Numbered from the stretch's first letter, positions 31,695-40,061 are shown. The stretch: DNA of 47,254 nt from Soonwooa sp. (GCF_030151385.1 NZ_JASLDS010000008.1:1-47254), one strand, 5' to 3'. A program made the numbers and translations. Notes: a model not told the origin generated them from the sequence alone.

Positions 31695-32468
31695 ATGAAA
31701 CCCAATTCTAACTTTATTTCCACAGCACGAAAATTCTGGAAAAACGTCGTCGACAAAGAAAAAAAGCACCATGCTTCCTCAACAAAAAAACAGATTGAAG
31801 TCTATAAACGCCTGCTTAATATTTTCCATATTGGCTCTTATTTTCATTATGTGGTAGATTTATCGGCATCGGAATTCGAAATGATAAGCGAAAACGTGAA
31901 AGATGTCCTAGGGTATGAAAGCCATGAAATGAATCTTAAGACTTTTTTGGACAATGTACATCCTGATGACAAAAAATATGTTGTGAATTTTGAGAAAAAA
32001 ATTGACGCTTTTTTCAAAAAACTTCCTTACGAAAAGCTTGCCTTTTACAAAGCCCAATATGACTTTAGACTGAAAAAAAAAGATGGAACCTATGTAAGAA
32101 TTCTGCATCAGACTGTTCAAATTGATTTTGATGAAACTCATTTTTACAAAACACTTTCTTTGGACACAGATATCACGCACATTAAGGAAGACGGACTTCC
32201 ATGTCTGTCTCTAATTGGCCTTGATGATGAAATTTCTCATTACAATATTGAGGATCAGACTTGCGATCACTCTGCTTGTTTGTTTACAAAACGCGAATTA
32301 GAAATTATCAAGGGAATTGTGGAAAATAAAACGAGCCAACAAATTGCTGACGAGCTTTTCATAAGCCTTCACACCGTCAATACACATCGCCGCAATATTA
32401 TTGAAAAAGCAAATGTAAAAACACCGCTCGAGCTTATCCAATGTGCTATAAAAGAAGCATGGATATAA
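31695..32468 (+). CDS. PAS-LuxR transcriptional regulator 1
   Basis: This 257-residue protein has an N-terminal helix (about 1-45), a PAS fold (about 50-165, with DVLGYESHEMNLKTFLDNVH and the HPDDKKYV signature) and a C-terminal LuxR-type HTH (about 197-257: FTKRELEIIKGIV, SQQIADELFISLHTVNTHRR). No receiver or kinase domain is present, so it likely senses a ligand or redox state directly and binds DNA. The gene 30 bp downstream is a paralogue; the two HTH domains agree at roughly three of four residues by eye. Confidence 0.87.
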   Translation: MKPNSNFISTARKFWKNVVDKEKKHHASSTKKQIEVYKRLLNIFHIGSYFHYVVDLSASEFEMISENVKDVLGYESHEMNLKTFLDNVHPDDKKYVVNFEKKIDAFFKKLPYEKLAFYKAQYDFRLKKKDGTYVRILHQTVQIDFDETHFYKTLSLDTDITHIKEDGLPCLSLIGLDDEISHYNIEDQTCDHSACLFTKRELEIIKGIVENKTSQQIADELFISLHTVNTHRRNIIEKANVKTPLELIQCAIKEAWI

Positions 32469-32498
32469 AATAACCTAAACTAAAAAAAACTAAAAATC

Positions 32499-33275
32499 AT
32501 GGAAAATTCTGACAAGCTGCTAAATGCAGCTAAAAAACTTTGGGATCGTAACATCCAAAACAAGTCTGATCGCAGTAATACTGCAAATTGGACTGAACAG
32601 ATTGAACATTATAAAAAACTCCTGAGTATTTTTCACGCTGGTGATTACTACTACCTCCTTTTTGACTTGGTAAATGGCGGCGTTGCTAGCTCTAGTGAGG
32701 AATTGCAACAGGTTTTGGGATACGACCCAAAAAGCTTTGACTCAAAACTTTTATTTGAAATTATACATCCCGAAGATCGCTTTTTTGTAATCAACTTTGA
32801 GGAAATTATCACTGGCTTCCTCAATGCTTTGTCTTATGAGGAATATCCTTTCTATAAATTCCAATACGATGTACGCTTGAAAGCTAGCAATGGGAATTAC
32901 AAGCGAATATTGGTACAATACTTAATGGTAGATTATGACAAAGACAATATTTTCCACAGTTTCCACATCCATACTGACATTTCCCATATAAAGCCAAAAG
33001 GAGAACCATCGGTATCAATTATTGGGATTGACGGGCGTCCATCCTACTACAACATCAAAGATTTTGTCCTCAAAAAATCTTTTGACATTTTTACAAAAAG
33101 AGAACGCGACATCCTAAAAGGAATTGTCGAAGGCAAAACGAGCCAACAAATTGCTGATGATTTATCAATTAAACTTTATACAGTCAACACACATCGGCGC
33201 AACATACTCGAAAAAGCCGATGTAAAATCACCTTTAGAATTGGTACAAAAAACGCTAAAAGAAGCGTGGATATAG
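32499..33275 (+). CDS. PAS-LuxR transcriptional regulator 2 (tandem paralogue)
   Basis: This 258-residue protein has the same plan as its upstream neighbour: a helical N-terminus, PAS (about 50-165, QVLGYDPKSFDSKLLFEIIH, HPEDRFFVI) and LuxR HTH (FTKRERDILKGIV, SQQIADDLSIKLYTVNTHRR). The PAS cores differ more than the HTH, suggesting that the pair reads different signals but binds similar sites. A run of about 20 bp in the HTH region is identical between the genes. A strong terminator at 33281 ends the two-gene operon. Confidence 0.87.
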   Translation: MENSDKLLNAAKKLWDRNIQNKSDRSNTANWTEQIEHYKKLLSIFHAGDYYYLLFDLVNGGVASSSEELQQVLGYDPKSFDSKLLFEIIHPEDRFFVINFEEIITGFLNALSYEEYPFYKFQYDVRLKASNGNYKRILVQYLMVDYDKDNIFHSFHIHTDISHIKPKGEPSVSIIGIDGRPSYYNIKDFVLKKSFDIFTKRERDILKGIVEGKTSQQIADDLSIKLYTVNTHRRNILEKADVKSPLELVQKTLKEAWI

Positions 33276-33280
33276 AATGT

Positions 33281-33311
33281 AAAAATACCTAGCTCTAGGT
33301 ATTTTTTTTTT
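33281..33311 (+). terminator. Terminator of the PAS-LuxR pair
   Basis: AAAAATACCTAG pairs with CTAGGTATTTTT and is followed by more T residues. It separates the regulators from the envelope-protein genes downstream. Confidence 0.9.
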
Positions 33312-33324
33312 CTACTACCCCACA

Positions 33325-33332
33325 TAGCTTTG
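33325..33332 (+). promoter_or_regulatory. -7 element of the envelope-protein operon
   Basis: TAGCTTTG lies 22 bp before the ATG at 33355 and just after the terminator. No TTG is seen at -33, so an activator (perhaps one of the PAS-LuxR proteins) may be needed. Confidence 0.5.
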
Positions 33333-33354
33333 TGTTAAACAAAATACATAAGCC

Positions 33355-35142
33355 ATGAAAATAAAAATTTTACTATTGAGTATTTTAATTCCCTTTACTT
33401 TTTGTTTTGGACAAAAAAACGGTGAAGGAAAAACAGATTGGGGAGCTTGGTCCACGATCTCTTGTTTCCCGAATTTACAATTTTCAATGAAATGTAATGG
33501 TTGGGCATCTTCAGTTAAAAAGTACGAATATCTTTTCAAAATTAGAAATACAGGCTCTAAGAACGTTCATTTTAGCACAAAGGGTGAATTATCAACAGGT
33601 GAACGTTTTTTTTCGGGACGATATGATATTAAAGCAGGTGCCATATATTTTAATGGAATGGAAGGAGGTTTTAGTAATAGTCCCCCAAGTCAAATTAGAA
33701 ATTTTACATATACAGTGTATCGTTATATAGAAAACCAGAAAGATGATTGGGGAATACCCTCTTATACCTGTGAAGGAGGACAACGAGTCTGTGACAAAAA
33801 TTGCAATAATAATCTCTCATCTAATTCCAGCAATCCAAAAGGAAATAACCATAATAATTCTAGTAATAAAACAGACTCTGGACTTAGCGCAGTTGAAGAA
33901 TATGATAAATACTGGCGATTGAAAGAAGAAATATGCCAAAAAATTCCAGATCTAGATAAAAAAGCAAAGTATGTTCTTAGAAGTGATTATCCTTGTAATA
34001 CACGCACCACAGTTACTGACAATGAAAAGAAAGTATTTGCAGTAGATGATTTGAAGAGAGATTATAAAAAACTTGAAGATATACTTGAAGATTTGCAAAA
34101 CTCTTCAAATAAAGACAATGAAGAAAATCAACGCCTCGAGAAAGAAAAACAAGAAAAATATACTTCTGAAATTCAGCAAGGCGACAGCGCAATGCAGAGT
34201 GGCGATTATACTAACGCAATGACTCATTATCAGAATGCTCAAAATAACGCAACTACCGACGAAGAACGTGCAAATGCTCAGCAAAAGTACCAACAAGCCG
34301 TCGAAGCTAAAAAAACAGCAGAAAGAAAAGTAAGAGTTGAAGAACAAAAGAGAAGAGACGATGATGCAAAGCTCGCCTATGCAGGTATGACAGCTGCAGC
34401 GGTATCTGGCATGTCAATTTTGGAAGATAAGGCCAGTCCTGGTTTTACATCTGGCAAGATATACATGGGATTAAACATGGAGCAAATTCCGCTAGTTTCT
34501 AACAACATAAATTCTTACCATAGCAATAAATCCTATATAGAAAGTCCCAAAACTTTTGGTTTTGACCTAGGCTTTGTTTTCGGTATTGCAAATAATAAAA
34601 TAGTATCGGCTTACCTCAGTCCCAAATACAGCCTCGGGATAAGTATTACGCCAGGTACAACTGCAACAATTACTGAATACGGTGGTACAGTTTTGCTTAG
34701 AGGAAGTTGGGATGTTGACTCACTACTAAAGTTTTATGCAGAAGGAGGCTATTTCAAAAGGAATGGAAACATACACTATGACGCAGATGCAGAAGCTTCT
34801 AGCCAGGGAGGAACATCCAGTACAGACGACGTAAGAGAAGGCGAATATAACTATTCTGTTTTACGTTATGGCGGAGGTATAATGTTACATAGAGTTGATG
34901 ATGATGATGAGTTCATGGTAAAAGCTGGTGTATTTTTTGACAAACCGTCCTTCTATCCAAAAGACCTTAAACCGAACCTAGGCTTTACCTTAGTAGGAAT
35001 GCAAAATTCAATAGGTAGTATTGAAATCTATTACTCTCCAAAATACTTTGTAGGCGGAAATGTATTATTCCCATCAAGCCTCGAAAAAACGGATGTATCT
35101 TATTTTGGAATAAAAATAACAAGAACCGGAAGACTGTGGTAA
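33355..35142 (+). CDS. Modular envelope protein: Cys-rich beta domain, coiled-coil/TPR stalk, C-terminal barrel; unrecognised
   Basis: This 595-residue protein has a signal peptide (ending CFGQ, about 20) and a beta domain (about 25-145) with WGAWSTISCFPNLQFSMKCNG and paired Cys (CEGGQRVCDKNC). An Asn/Ser linker (about 146-180) and a long charged helical region (about 185-345) follow, including a TPR-like unit (GDSAMQSGDYTNAMTHYQNAQ). A short Ala/Gly segment (AYAGMTAAAVSGM) precedes a beta-rich C-terminal domain (about 365-595) ending SYFGIKITRTGRLW, like an outer-membrane barrel. The family is unknown to me. It may be surface-exposed and anchored through the barrel. It is followed by two small envelope genes at gaps of 18 and 23 bp. 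Confidence 0.75.
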   Translation: MKIKILLLSILIPFTFCFGQKNGEGKTDWGAWSTISCFPNLQFSMKCNGWASSVKKYEYLFKIRNTGSKNVHFSTKGELSTGERFFSGRYDIKAGAIYFNGMEGGFSNSPPSQIRNFTYTVYRYIENQKDDWGIPSYTCEGGQRVCDKNCNNNLSSNSSNPKGNNHNNSSNKTDSGLSAVEEYDKYWRLKEEICQKIPDLDKKAKYVLRSDYPCNTRTTVTDNEKKVFAVDDLKRDYKKLEDILEDLQNSSNKDNEENQRLEKEKQEKYTSEIQQGDSAMQSGDYTNAMTHYQNAQNNATTDEERANAQQKYQQAVEAKKTAERKVRVEEQKRRDDDAKLAYAGMTAAAVSGMSILEDKASPGFTSGKIYMGLNMEQIPLVSNNINSYHSNKSYIESPKTFGFDLGFVFGIANNKIVSAYLSPKYSLGISITPGTTATITEYGGTVLLRGSWDVDSLLKFYAEGGYFKRNGNIHYDADAEASSQGGTSSTDDVREGEYNYSVLRYGGGIMLHRVDDDDEFMVKAGVFFDKPSFYPKDLKPNLGFTLVGMQNSIGSIEIYYSPKYFVGGNVLFPSSLEKTDVSYFGIKITRTGRLW

Positions 35143-35160
35143 CTCAAAAACTAAAGAAAA

Positions 35161-35739
35161 ATGAAAAATAACATTTACGATTTAATGAAAATCTTGTTGG
35201 CAATATTAATATTTCAAGATTGCAGTGATAGAAGCGAAATCGAAGGACTTGTATTTAGCGATAAAGCAGAAGTTGTAATGCTAGGTGAAGAATTGACTAA
35301 CTTCAATTATTCTACCCAAAGTTACATAGGTACTATAACAATCAACAACGTTGTCTATAATTACAATATTTTATATTCACGGAATGTCGATAATGCTGGT
35401 AACATAACGCAATGCACTATTTTTTTGTCAAGCATTCAACCACTAGGATTTTGCACTAGCAATGGCGGTGCGCTATATAACTTTCCAGAAAACTCCGAAA
35501 TAGGAACAAACACAGGCTACTACCCTGGAAATTTTCCATTGTTTACGTATTACAATAACTCTAACACGGCTAGTAATACTGTGAAATTTGATATACCATG
35601 CTATCTAGGATTTAATATTGGAGGTAATTCAGAATTTGCTACTTACGGTTGGCTAAAACTACTTATTGAAAAAAACAAAATAACTATAGTGAGTTATGGA
35701 TACAAAACTGGGCATACAATTAAAGCTGGGGAAAACTAA
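35161..35739 (+). CDS. Putative lipoprotein, beta-rich, function unknown
   Basis: This 192-residue protein has an N-terminal hydrophobic helix followed by IFQDCSDRSE; the Cys near residue 20 followed by Ser-Asp could be a loose Bacteroidetes lipobox. The rest is beta-rich with many Asn, Thr and Tyr and three more Cys. It resembles no family I can name. It probably faces the periplasm or cell surface and is co-transcribed with the modular protein upstream. Confidence 0.6.
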   Translation: MKNNIYDLMKILLAILIFQDCSDRSEIEGLVFSDKAEVVMLGEELTNFNYSTQSYIGTITINNVVYNYNILYSRNVDNAGNITQCTIFLSSIQPLGFCTSNGGALYNFPENSEIGTNTGYYPGNFPLFTYYNNSNTASNTVKFDIPCYLGFNIGGNSEFATYGWLKLLIEKNKITIVSYGYKTGHTIKAGEN

Positions 35740-35762
35740 AAAAAACAATTAAACTTAAAGTC

Positions 35763-36098
35763 ATGAAAACTCACATTCTTGTTGCCCTATTTATTTGCAA
35801 TGTAACATTTCCTAAATCTCAAAATAAAGCTAGCACAGAGAATACACTTTACAGAACTAGTATTAACTATAAAAATAACACATACTACGTTTATGAACTG
35901 GACAAAACATGTCTTATTACTAAAATAAATCCAACATCCAATAAAGAAAAAGAACTTCCAATAGGCTCTGCCAACTTATATTTAGAGTATCTTCTTAGGG
36001 GAAAAGAAAGCAAAAAAGTCATATCACCTATTGTTGCAAAACAAAATATGGAAAACCCAGAAATGTTCGACAATTTTCTAAAATTATGTAGCAAATAA
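35763..36098 (+). CDS. Small exported protein, function unknown
   Basis: This 111-residue protein has a signal-like N-terminus (MKTHILVALFICNVTFPKSQ), then a basic, beta-leaning domain with Cys near residue 51 and a final helix ending in LKLCSK. No motif is recognised. It is the third gene of the envelope operon, and codon use is AT-rich like its neighbours. No terminator is near its stop. Confidence 0.55.
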   Translation: MKTHILVALFICNVTFPKSQNKASTENTLYRTSINYKNNTYYVYELDKTCLITKINPTSNKEKELPIGSANLYLEYLLRGKESKKVISPIVAKQNMENPEMFDNFLKLCSK

Positions 36099-36440
36099 TA
36101 GAAACAACTTAGATAGTTTTCGTCTGTTCTAAAAAACATAATCTAAAACGATGTAGTACCGAATGCAGGAAAGTAGAATAAAGAGTCTTAAACACCAGAC
36201 TTTTAAAGACCTTACTCTTAATGATAATCTTATTAATTGAAAATTCAATTTAGATATAGATATTCATTAAGTAATAAAACCAATCATTTGACAAATTATT
36301 TCAAACGAAACAGCCTTCAACAATTTCTTATATTCCCCTTCTAGTTCACTCACAATTTATTAAACTCTAAAACATATACCTCTATCAAAAAAATACATTA
36401 AACAACTTAATATTGCAATCAAATAAAAATTTTTCTTTTC

Positions 36441-36475
36441 AAGATAGTCTTAGCATTTCTAAGGCTATCTTTTTT
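36441..36475 (+). terminator. Strong terminator far from any gene
   Basis: AAGATAG-t-CTTAG pairs with CTAAG-g-CTATCTT around a 5-nt loop, then TTTTT. It is 343 bp after the nearest upstream stop. The 36099-36440 interval holds no gene I can support, so this marks a long 3' UTR or an unannotated RNA. Confidence 0.85.
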
Positions 36476-36483
36476 AAACCAAA

Positions 36484-36614
36484 ATCCTGTGTGAGGGCGG
36501 AGCCGGAAATCCTTTTGCCGACACGAAGTGGAGGTAAAAGATTGCAGGCGTAGACCGACCGCAAGCTGTGGAGCGCGAGCGAAGCGAGCGCCAAAACGGC
36601 AAGCGGGCACTCCC
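36484..36614 (+). repeat. GC-rich structured intergenic element, copy C
   Basis: About 131 bp. It shares a run of about 70 identical bases with copy D (from GTGTGAGGGC to GTAGACCGAC) and the 3' block with B and D. The end pair is GTGTG with CACTC, one pair broken. It begins 9 bp after the terminator at 36441-36475. Confidence 0.85.
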
Positions 36615-36746
36615 AAATAATAAAAATTAATATTGATAATCAATGTATTACAATTTATTTTCATTTTTTTTGTAATAATTTGTAAGCTTCCTAATCTTAT
36701 AATCAGAATATTCTAAAACTGAGTTTATAATTTAAAATTTAAGAAA

Positions 36747-37676
36747 ATGGAAACTTTACATACAGCTTTTTGGACAATTATTGGTGCAATATTGATTTTG
36801 AAAATCTTTAAATCTCAAAAAATAAATATTTTTAAAGGACTTTTTACAATGGGAATTTTGATTGGCTCTATCTCCATGTTGAGCGCGCAATCGAAATACG
36901 ATTTTGATGTAAAAATTGTGGGAAAAGGAACGCCGATTATTATGATTCCGGGTTTTAGCTCTAGTGGTGATGTGTGGAACGAAACTGCCGAACACGTGAA
37001 AAACAACTACGAATGTCATATTCTCACACTTCCTGGTTTTGCAGGTGTAAAGCCAGTTTCTGGCGATTTTCTTCTTAAAATGCGCGACGAAATTATTGCT
37101 TACACAAAAGAAAAACATCTGAAAAATCCAATTATCATGGGACATAGTTTGGGTGGTTTTCTAAGTGCTTCAATTGCAAGTACGGAACCTCAACTTTTCA
37201 AAAAAGTAATAATTGTAGATGGCGTTCCGTTTTATCCTGCTCTGCAAAATCCAGCGATTACCGAAGAACAAGCTAAGCAATTCATCAACAAAGATGCGTC
37301 GGTTAAGCAATTCACTTCAATGACAGACGACCAACTAAAAGCGTTTTCTGAAAAAGGTGCGACTGCTTTGGTTACCAATCCTGAAAAAATTAAATTGGTT
37401 GCTTCATGGGAAATGAAAAGCGATAGAACAACCTTAGGAACGGCTTTTTATGAGATGATGACTACCGATTTACGAGCTGATTTAACAAAGATTATTTGTC
37501 CGGTTTTGGTCTTAGGAAGTAATTACGGAACACTTAAACAATCTGAAACCATGCTTTCTGAACAATATAAAAATGTAAAAAACCTAACTTTACAAATTGC
37601 GGACGCCAAACATTTCATCATGTACGATAATCCGCAATGGTTTTACGATAATTTGGATAAATTCTTAAAAAATTAA
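36747..37676 (+). CDS. Membrane-anchored or exported alpha/beta hydrolase
   Basis: This 309-residue protein has two hydrophobic stretches (about 5-22 and 30-47, the second ending MLSAQ like a signal peptide cleavage site), then an alpha/beta hydrolase domain. The domain has IMIPGFSSSGDVW (oxyanion region), nucleophile Ser in GHSLGG (about 133), an Asp candidate near VLGSN and His in DAKHFIMYDNP. The start could be internal, leaving one signal peptide. Its stop is 1 bp before the ECF sigma ATG, so the three genes form one operon. Substrate unknown. Confidence 0.83.
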   Translation: METLHTAFWTIIGAILILKIFKSQKINIFKGLFTMGILIGSISMLSAQSKYDFDVKIVGKGTPIIMIPGFSSSGDVWNETAEHVKNNYECHILTLPGFAGVKPVSGDFLLKMRDEIIAYTKEKHLKNPIIMGHSLGGFLSASIASTEPQLFKKVIIVDGVPFYPALQNPAITEEQAKQFINKDASVKQFTSMTDDQLKAFSEKGATALVTNPEKIKLVASWEMKSDRTTLGTAFYEMMTTDLRADLTKIICPVLVLGSNYGTLKQSETMLSEQYKNVKNLTLQIADAKHFIMYDNPQWFYDNLDKFLKN

Positions 37677-37677
37677 G

Positions 37678-38172
37678 ATGCCTTCACAAGAGTATTTCAA
37701 CGAAATATACAAGGAGTTTGCGCCAGGAATCAGGAAGCTTTGCCTGAGTTATACAGGCGACACCGACAAGGCAAAAGATGTTTTGCAAGAGACTTTCATA
37801 GCGGTTTGGCAAAATCTGGAACAGTTCCGAAATGATGCAAAATTGAGCACATGGATTTACAGAATTGCAGTAAACAAATGTCTAATGAGCCTCGAAAAAC
37901 AAAAGCGAACGGAAAGAATTTCTGACGCAAAACTCCCCAATATTGCAGACGAACCGAGCGATGACCGTCAACAAGACATCCAGATTCTTCACAAAAGTAT
38001 TCACCAACTAAAGGAAGCCGACAGAATTATTATTTCTTTGGTTTTGGAAGAAAAACCTTACGAAGAAATTGCAGAGATTACAGGAATTACCGAAAATAAT
38101 CTGCGCGTGAAAATTCATAGAATAAAAAAAGAACTTACCGAAATTTTTAAAGAAAATGCAAGACTTCAATGA
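37678..38172 (+). CDS. ECF-type RNA polymerase sigma factor
   Basis: This 164-residue protein has the two ECF regions: sigma-2 (about 10-75, DKAKDVLQETFIAVWQNL, STWIYRIAVNKC) and sigma-4 (about 105-155, LKEADRIIISLVLEEKPYEE, IAEITGITENNLRVKIHRIK). It lies between an exported hydrolase and a membrane protein that overlaps its end by 17 bp, the usual setting for a cognate anti-sigma. It probably responds to an envelope signal and controls this operon and others. Confidence 0.92.
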   Translation: MPSQEYFNEIYKEFAPGIRKLCLSYTGDTDKAKDVLQETFIAVWQNLEQFRNDAKLSTWIYRIAVNKCLMSLEKQKRTERISDAKLPNIADEPSDDRQQDIQILHKSIHQLKEADRIIISLVLEEKPYEEIAEITGITENNLRVKIHRIKKELTEIFKENARLQ

Positions 38173-38749
38173 TATACAACAGCTTTGGAAATCGAACTCG
38201 GAGCCCGCTCCAGAACTAAAGTTTGATTTTTCTAAAATGACAAGCAGCCAGCAAAAAATGATTCGTAGAGAAAGAATAGGAAGCATTTTGCTAAGCTTAA
38301 CGGCAATCTATATTTTAGGATTGGCTTATTTTATAGATTTTCGACATCCGAGTGTTACGCTTTATTTTGCCATGTTTGCGGTTGCTGCAATTTGCTTTTT
38401 ACAAGCTTTTGTTTCTTTTGTGAATGCAAAAAAATTAAAAGAAATCGACGAAAATGCTGCGCCATCCCAATATCTACAGCAATGGCAAAGCTATAATGAA
38501 TTTCGAAAAAAATTAGTCCGTTGGAATATTCCCTTATATTTTGTTTTGTTAAGTGCGGCTTTAGGACTTTATATGGTTGAAGTGCTGCAAGATGGTAGTT
38601 TACGGTTTAAAATCATCGCTTATGCATTGACTTTTGGATGGATTTTGTTTGCGTATTTTTATTTGGGTAAACGACAATTGAGAAAAACGGAAAATAGAAT
38701 TAATTCTATTATTTCTGAACTACAGAATTTGGAAAGCCAGTTTAAGTAA
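38156..38749 (+). CDS. Membrane protein, putative anti-sigma factor
   Basis: This 197-residue protein has a soluble N-terminal segment (about 1-40, MQDFNDIQQLWKSN), then two pairs of membrane helices (about 43-62 and 70-88, 122-140 and 150-170) and a helical C-terminal tail. No zinc-binding anti-sigma motif is seen. The 17-bp overlap with the sigma gene, the cytoplasmic N-terminus and its topology support an anti-sigma role by position only. Confidence 0.65.
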   Translation: MQDFNDIQQLWKSNSEPAPELKFDFSKMTSSQQKMIRRERIGSILLSLTAIYILGLAYFIDFRHPSVTLYFAMFAVAAICFLQAFVSFVNAKKLKEIDENAAPSQYLQQWQSYNEFRKKLVRWNIPLYFVLLSAALGLYMVEVLQDGSLRFKIIAYALTFGWILFAYFYLGKRQLRKTENRINSIISELQNLESQFK

Positions 38750-38802
38750 TGTTCGTTTAAGAGAAAACATTTTTATCTGCAACATTAGTTCATAATTTAA
38801 CA

Positions 38803-38849
38803 ACGTGTATCGGGAGTTTTTTTGCAAAAGTTCTCGATACGTTTTTTTT
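38803..38849 (+). terminator. Terminator of the hydrolase/sigma operon
   Basis: ACGTGTATCGGGAG pairs with TTCTCGATACGT (bulges and G.T pairs) and is followed by seven T residues. Confidence 0.8.
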
Positions 38850-38870
38850 AATCTGTTTGAATAATTTTAA

Positions 38871-38936
38871 GGTCGCTCCTACGGAGCTCAGTTTCATTCA
38901 TTTGCATTGCTATTAACAGGATGCTCCTACGGAGCA
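38871..38936 (+). repeat. REP-like pair, direct orientation
   Basis: Two GCTCCTACGGAGC palindromes occur at 38875-38887 and 38922-38934. The second is preceded by CTATTAACAGGAT, the same flank as in the copper-locus clusters. Confidence 0.8.
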
Positions 38937-38939
38937 TTT

Positions 38940-39356
38940 TCACGACACATTCTTTTCAAAATCTGGTTGAACGAATGGTTATTTTAATGTCACGAACTTA
39001 GGATAAATAATTTTCCTAAATGATTGAATTTAAAAATATCAACTTTCGTGAAACGTTTAGAAATTGTTTAAAATTCATAAGCTTAATTTACTTAAAAAAA
39101 TAAACGAAGTTTATTCTTTATTAAACATTAAGAAACATTTAGGTTCGATGTAGTCAAATTTAGTACATCAATCTGTTTATTTAATTAAGAAATCAATAAA
39201 TTGATTTTTGTTAAGGTTTTTAAGCTCATTTCTTTTAAATCTTAATTCCTTAATGTTAAAAAAAATCACAATAATATTTAAACAAGTACTTAGTTGCTAT
39301 TGATTTTGAATTGGTTCCAATTTCAATCATATGTTGAATTTTTGTTCCGAAGACGA
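38940..39356. other. Gene-free AT-rich spacer
   Basis: About 415 bp of AT-rich DNA without an open frame I can support, between the REP-like pair and GC-rich element D. It contains small dyads such as AATAAACGAAGTTTATT and AAATCAATAAATTGATTT but no clear promoter or heptamer phase. Confidence 0.6.
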
Positions 39357-39488
39357 AATCCCGTGTGAGGGCGGAGCCGGAAATCCTTTTGCCGACACGA
39401 AGTGGAGGTAAAAGATTGCAGGCGTAGACCGACTGACCGCCAAGGAGCGCGAGCGAAGCGAGCGCCAAAACGGCAAGCGGGCACACCC
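39357..39488 (+). repeat. GC-rich structured intergenic element, copy D
   Basis: About 132 bp. End pair GTGTG with CACAC; inner stem as in copy B; about 70 bp identical to copy C. It lies just upstream of the DinB-family gene promoter. Confidence 0.85.
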
Positions 39489-39518
39489 AAAAAAGAAAAA
39501 GAAAATTTGTTTTCGCTA

Positions 39519-39536
39519 CTGACAAACTGTTGTCAG
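39519..39536. promoter_or_regulatory. Operator-like palindrome upstream of the DinB-family gene
   Basis: CTGACAA-N4-TTGTCAG is a perfect 7-bp dyad. It ends 10 bp before the -7 element TAATTTTG (39547-39554), in the position of a -33 region, so a bound protein would block or position RNA polymerase. The neighbouring WYL regulator is a candidate. Confidence 0.5.
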
Positions 39537-39546
39537 AACCGCCTCG

Positions 39547-39554
39547 TAATTTTG
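39547..39554 (+). promoter_or_regulatory. -7 element of the DinB-family gene
   Basis: TAATTTTG lies 30 bp before the ATG at 39585. The only nearby TTG (39530-39532) gives a 14-bp spacer, shorter than usual. Confidence 0.5.
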
Positions 39555-39584
39555 TCGTAGAAATTAATTTTAAAACAAAAAGAC

Positions 39585-40061
39585 ATGACAGCAACAGCGC
39601 AAGTTCTTTCTAAAGAACAACTTTTGAAACATTGGCAAGGACACAGAAACTTGACCAGAAGAGTGATTGAGGCTTTTCCAGAAAAGGATTTATTGGAGTT
39701 TTCGATTGGAGGAATGAGACCTTTTTCAAAAATGGCAGTGGAAATGATTTCTATCGGAAGTCAAGCTTTGAAGGGAATTTTGAATGATAAAATGGATGCT
39801 TACAACGAAGATGCTTTTCAGCCAAAAACAAAACAGGAACTTTTGGACCGTTGGGATGAGGAAACGGTTTTGATAAACGATTATTATAATCAAATTCCTG
39901 CGGAAAGATTTGAGGAGAATTTTAATCTTTTTGGCGAGTACAAATTCCCAGTTTATGAAAATATTTTGTATTTCGTGGATAATGAAATTCATCACAGAGG
40001 GCAAGCTTACGTGTATTTACGAGCATTGGGAATTGAACCTCCATTTTTCTGGGAGCGATAG
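39585..40061 (+). CDS. DinB-family protein (four-helix metal-binding fold)
   Basis: This 158-residue protein has the DinB pattern: an N-terminal helix with HWQGHRN, a middle charged region (KTKQELLDRWDEE) and the C-terminal DNEIHHRGQAYVYLRALG, whose two His with an N-terminal His form the usual metal site. It is a cytoplasmic family related to bacillithiol/mycothiol-dependent enzymes; activity here is unknown. It is convergent with a WYL-domain regulator across one shared terminator, a common pairing for regulators of DinB or glyoxalase-type genes. Confidence 0.88.
   Translation: MTATAQVLSKEQLLKHWQGHRNLTRRVIEAFPEKDLLEFSIGGMRPFSKMAVEMISIGSQALKGILNDKMDAYNEDAFQPKTKQELLDRWDEETVLINDYYNQIPAERFEENFNLFGEYKFPVYENILYFVDNEIHHRGQAYVYLRALGIEPPFFWER

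Noticed and set aside
36099..36440. A small gene before the orphan terminator
   Set aside because: I find no open frame with a plausible ribosome-binding site; only a possible non-coding transcript remains.
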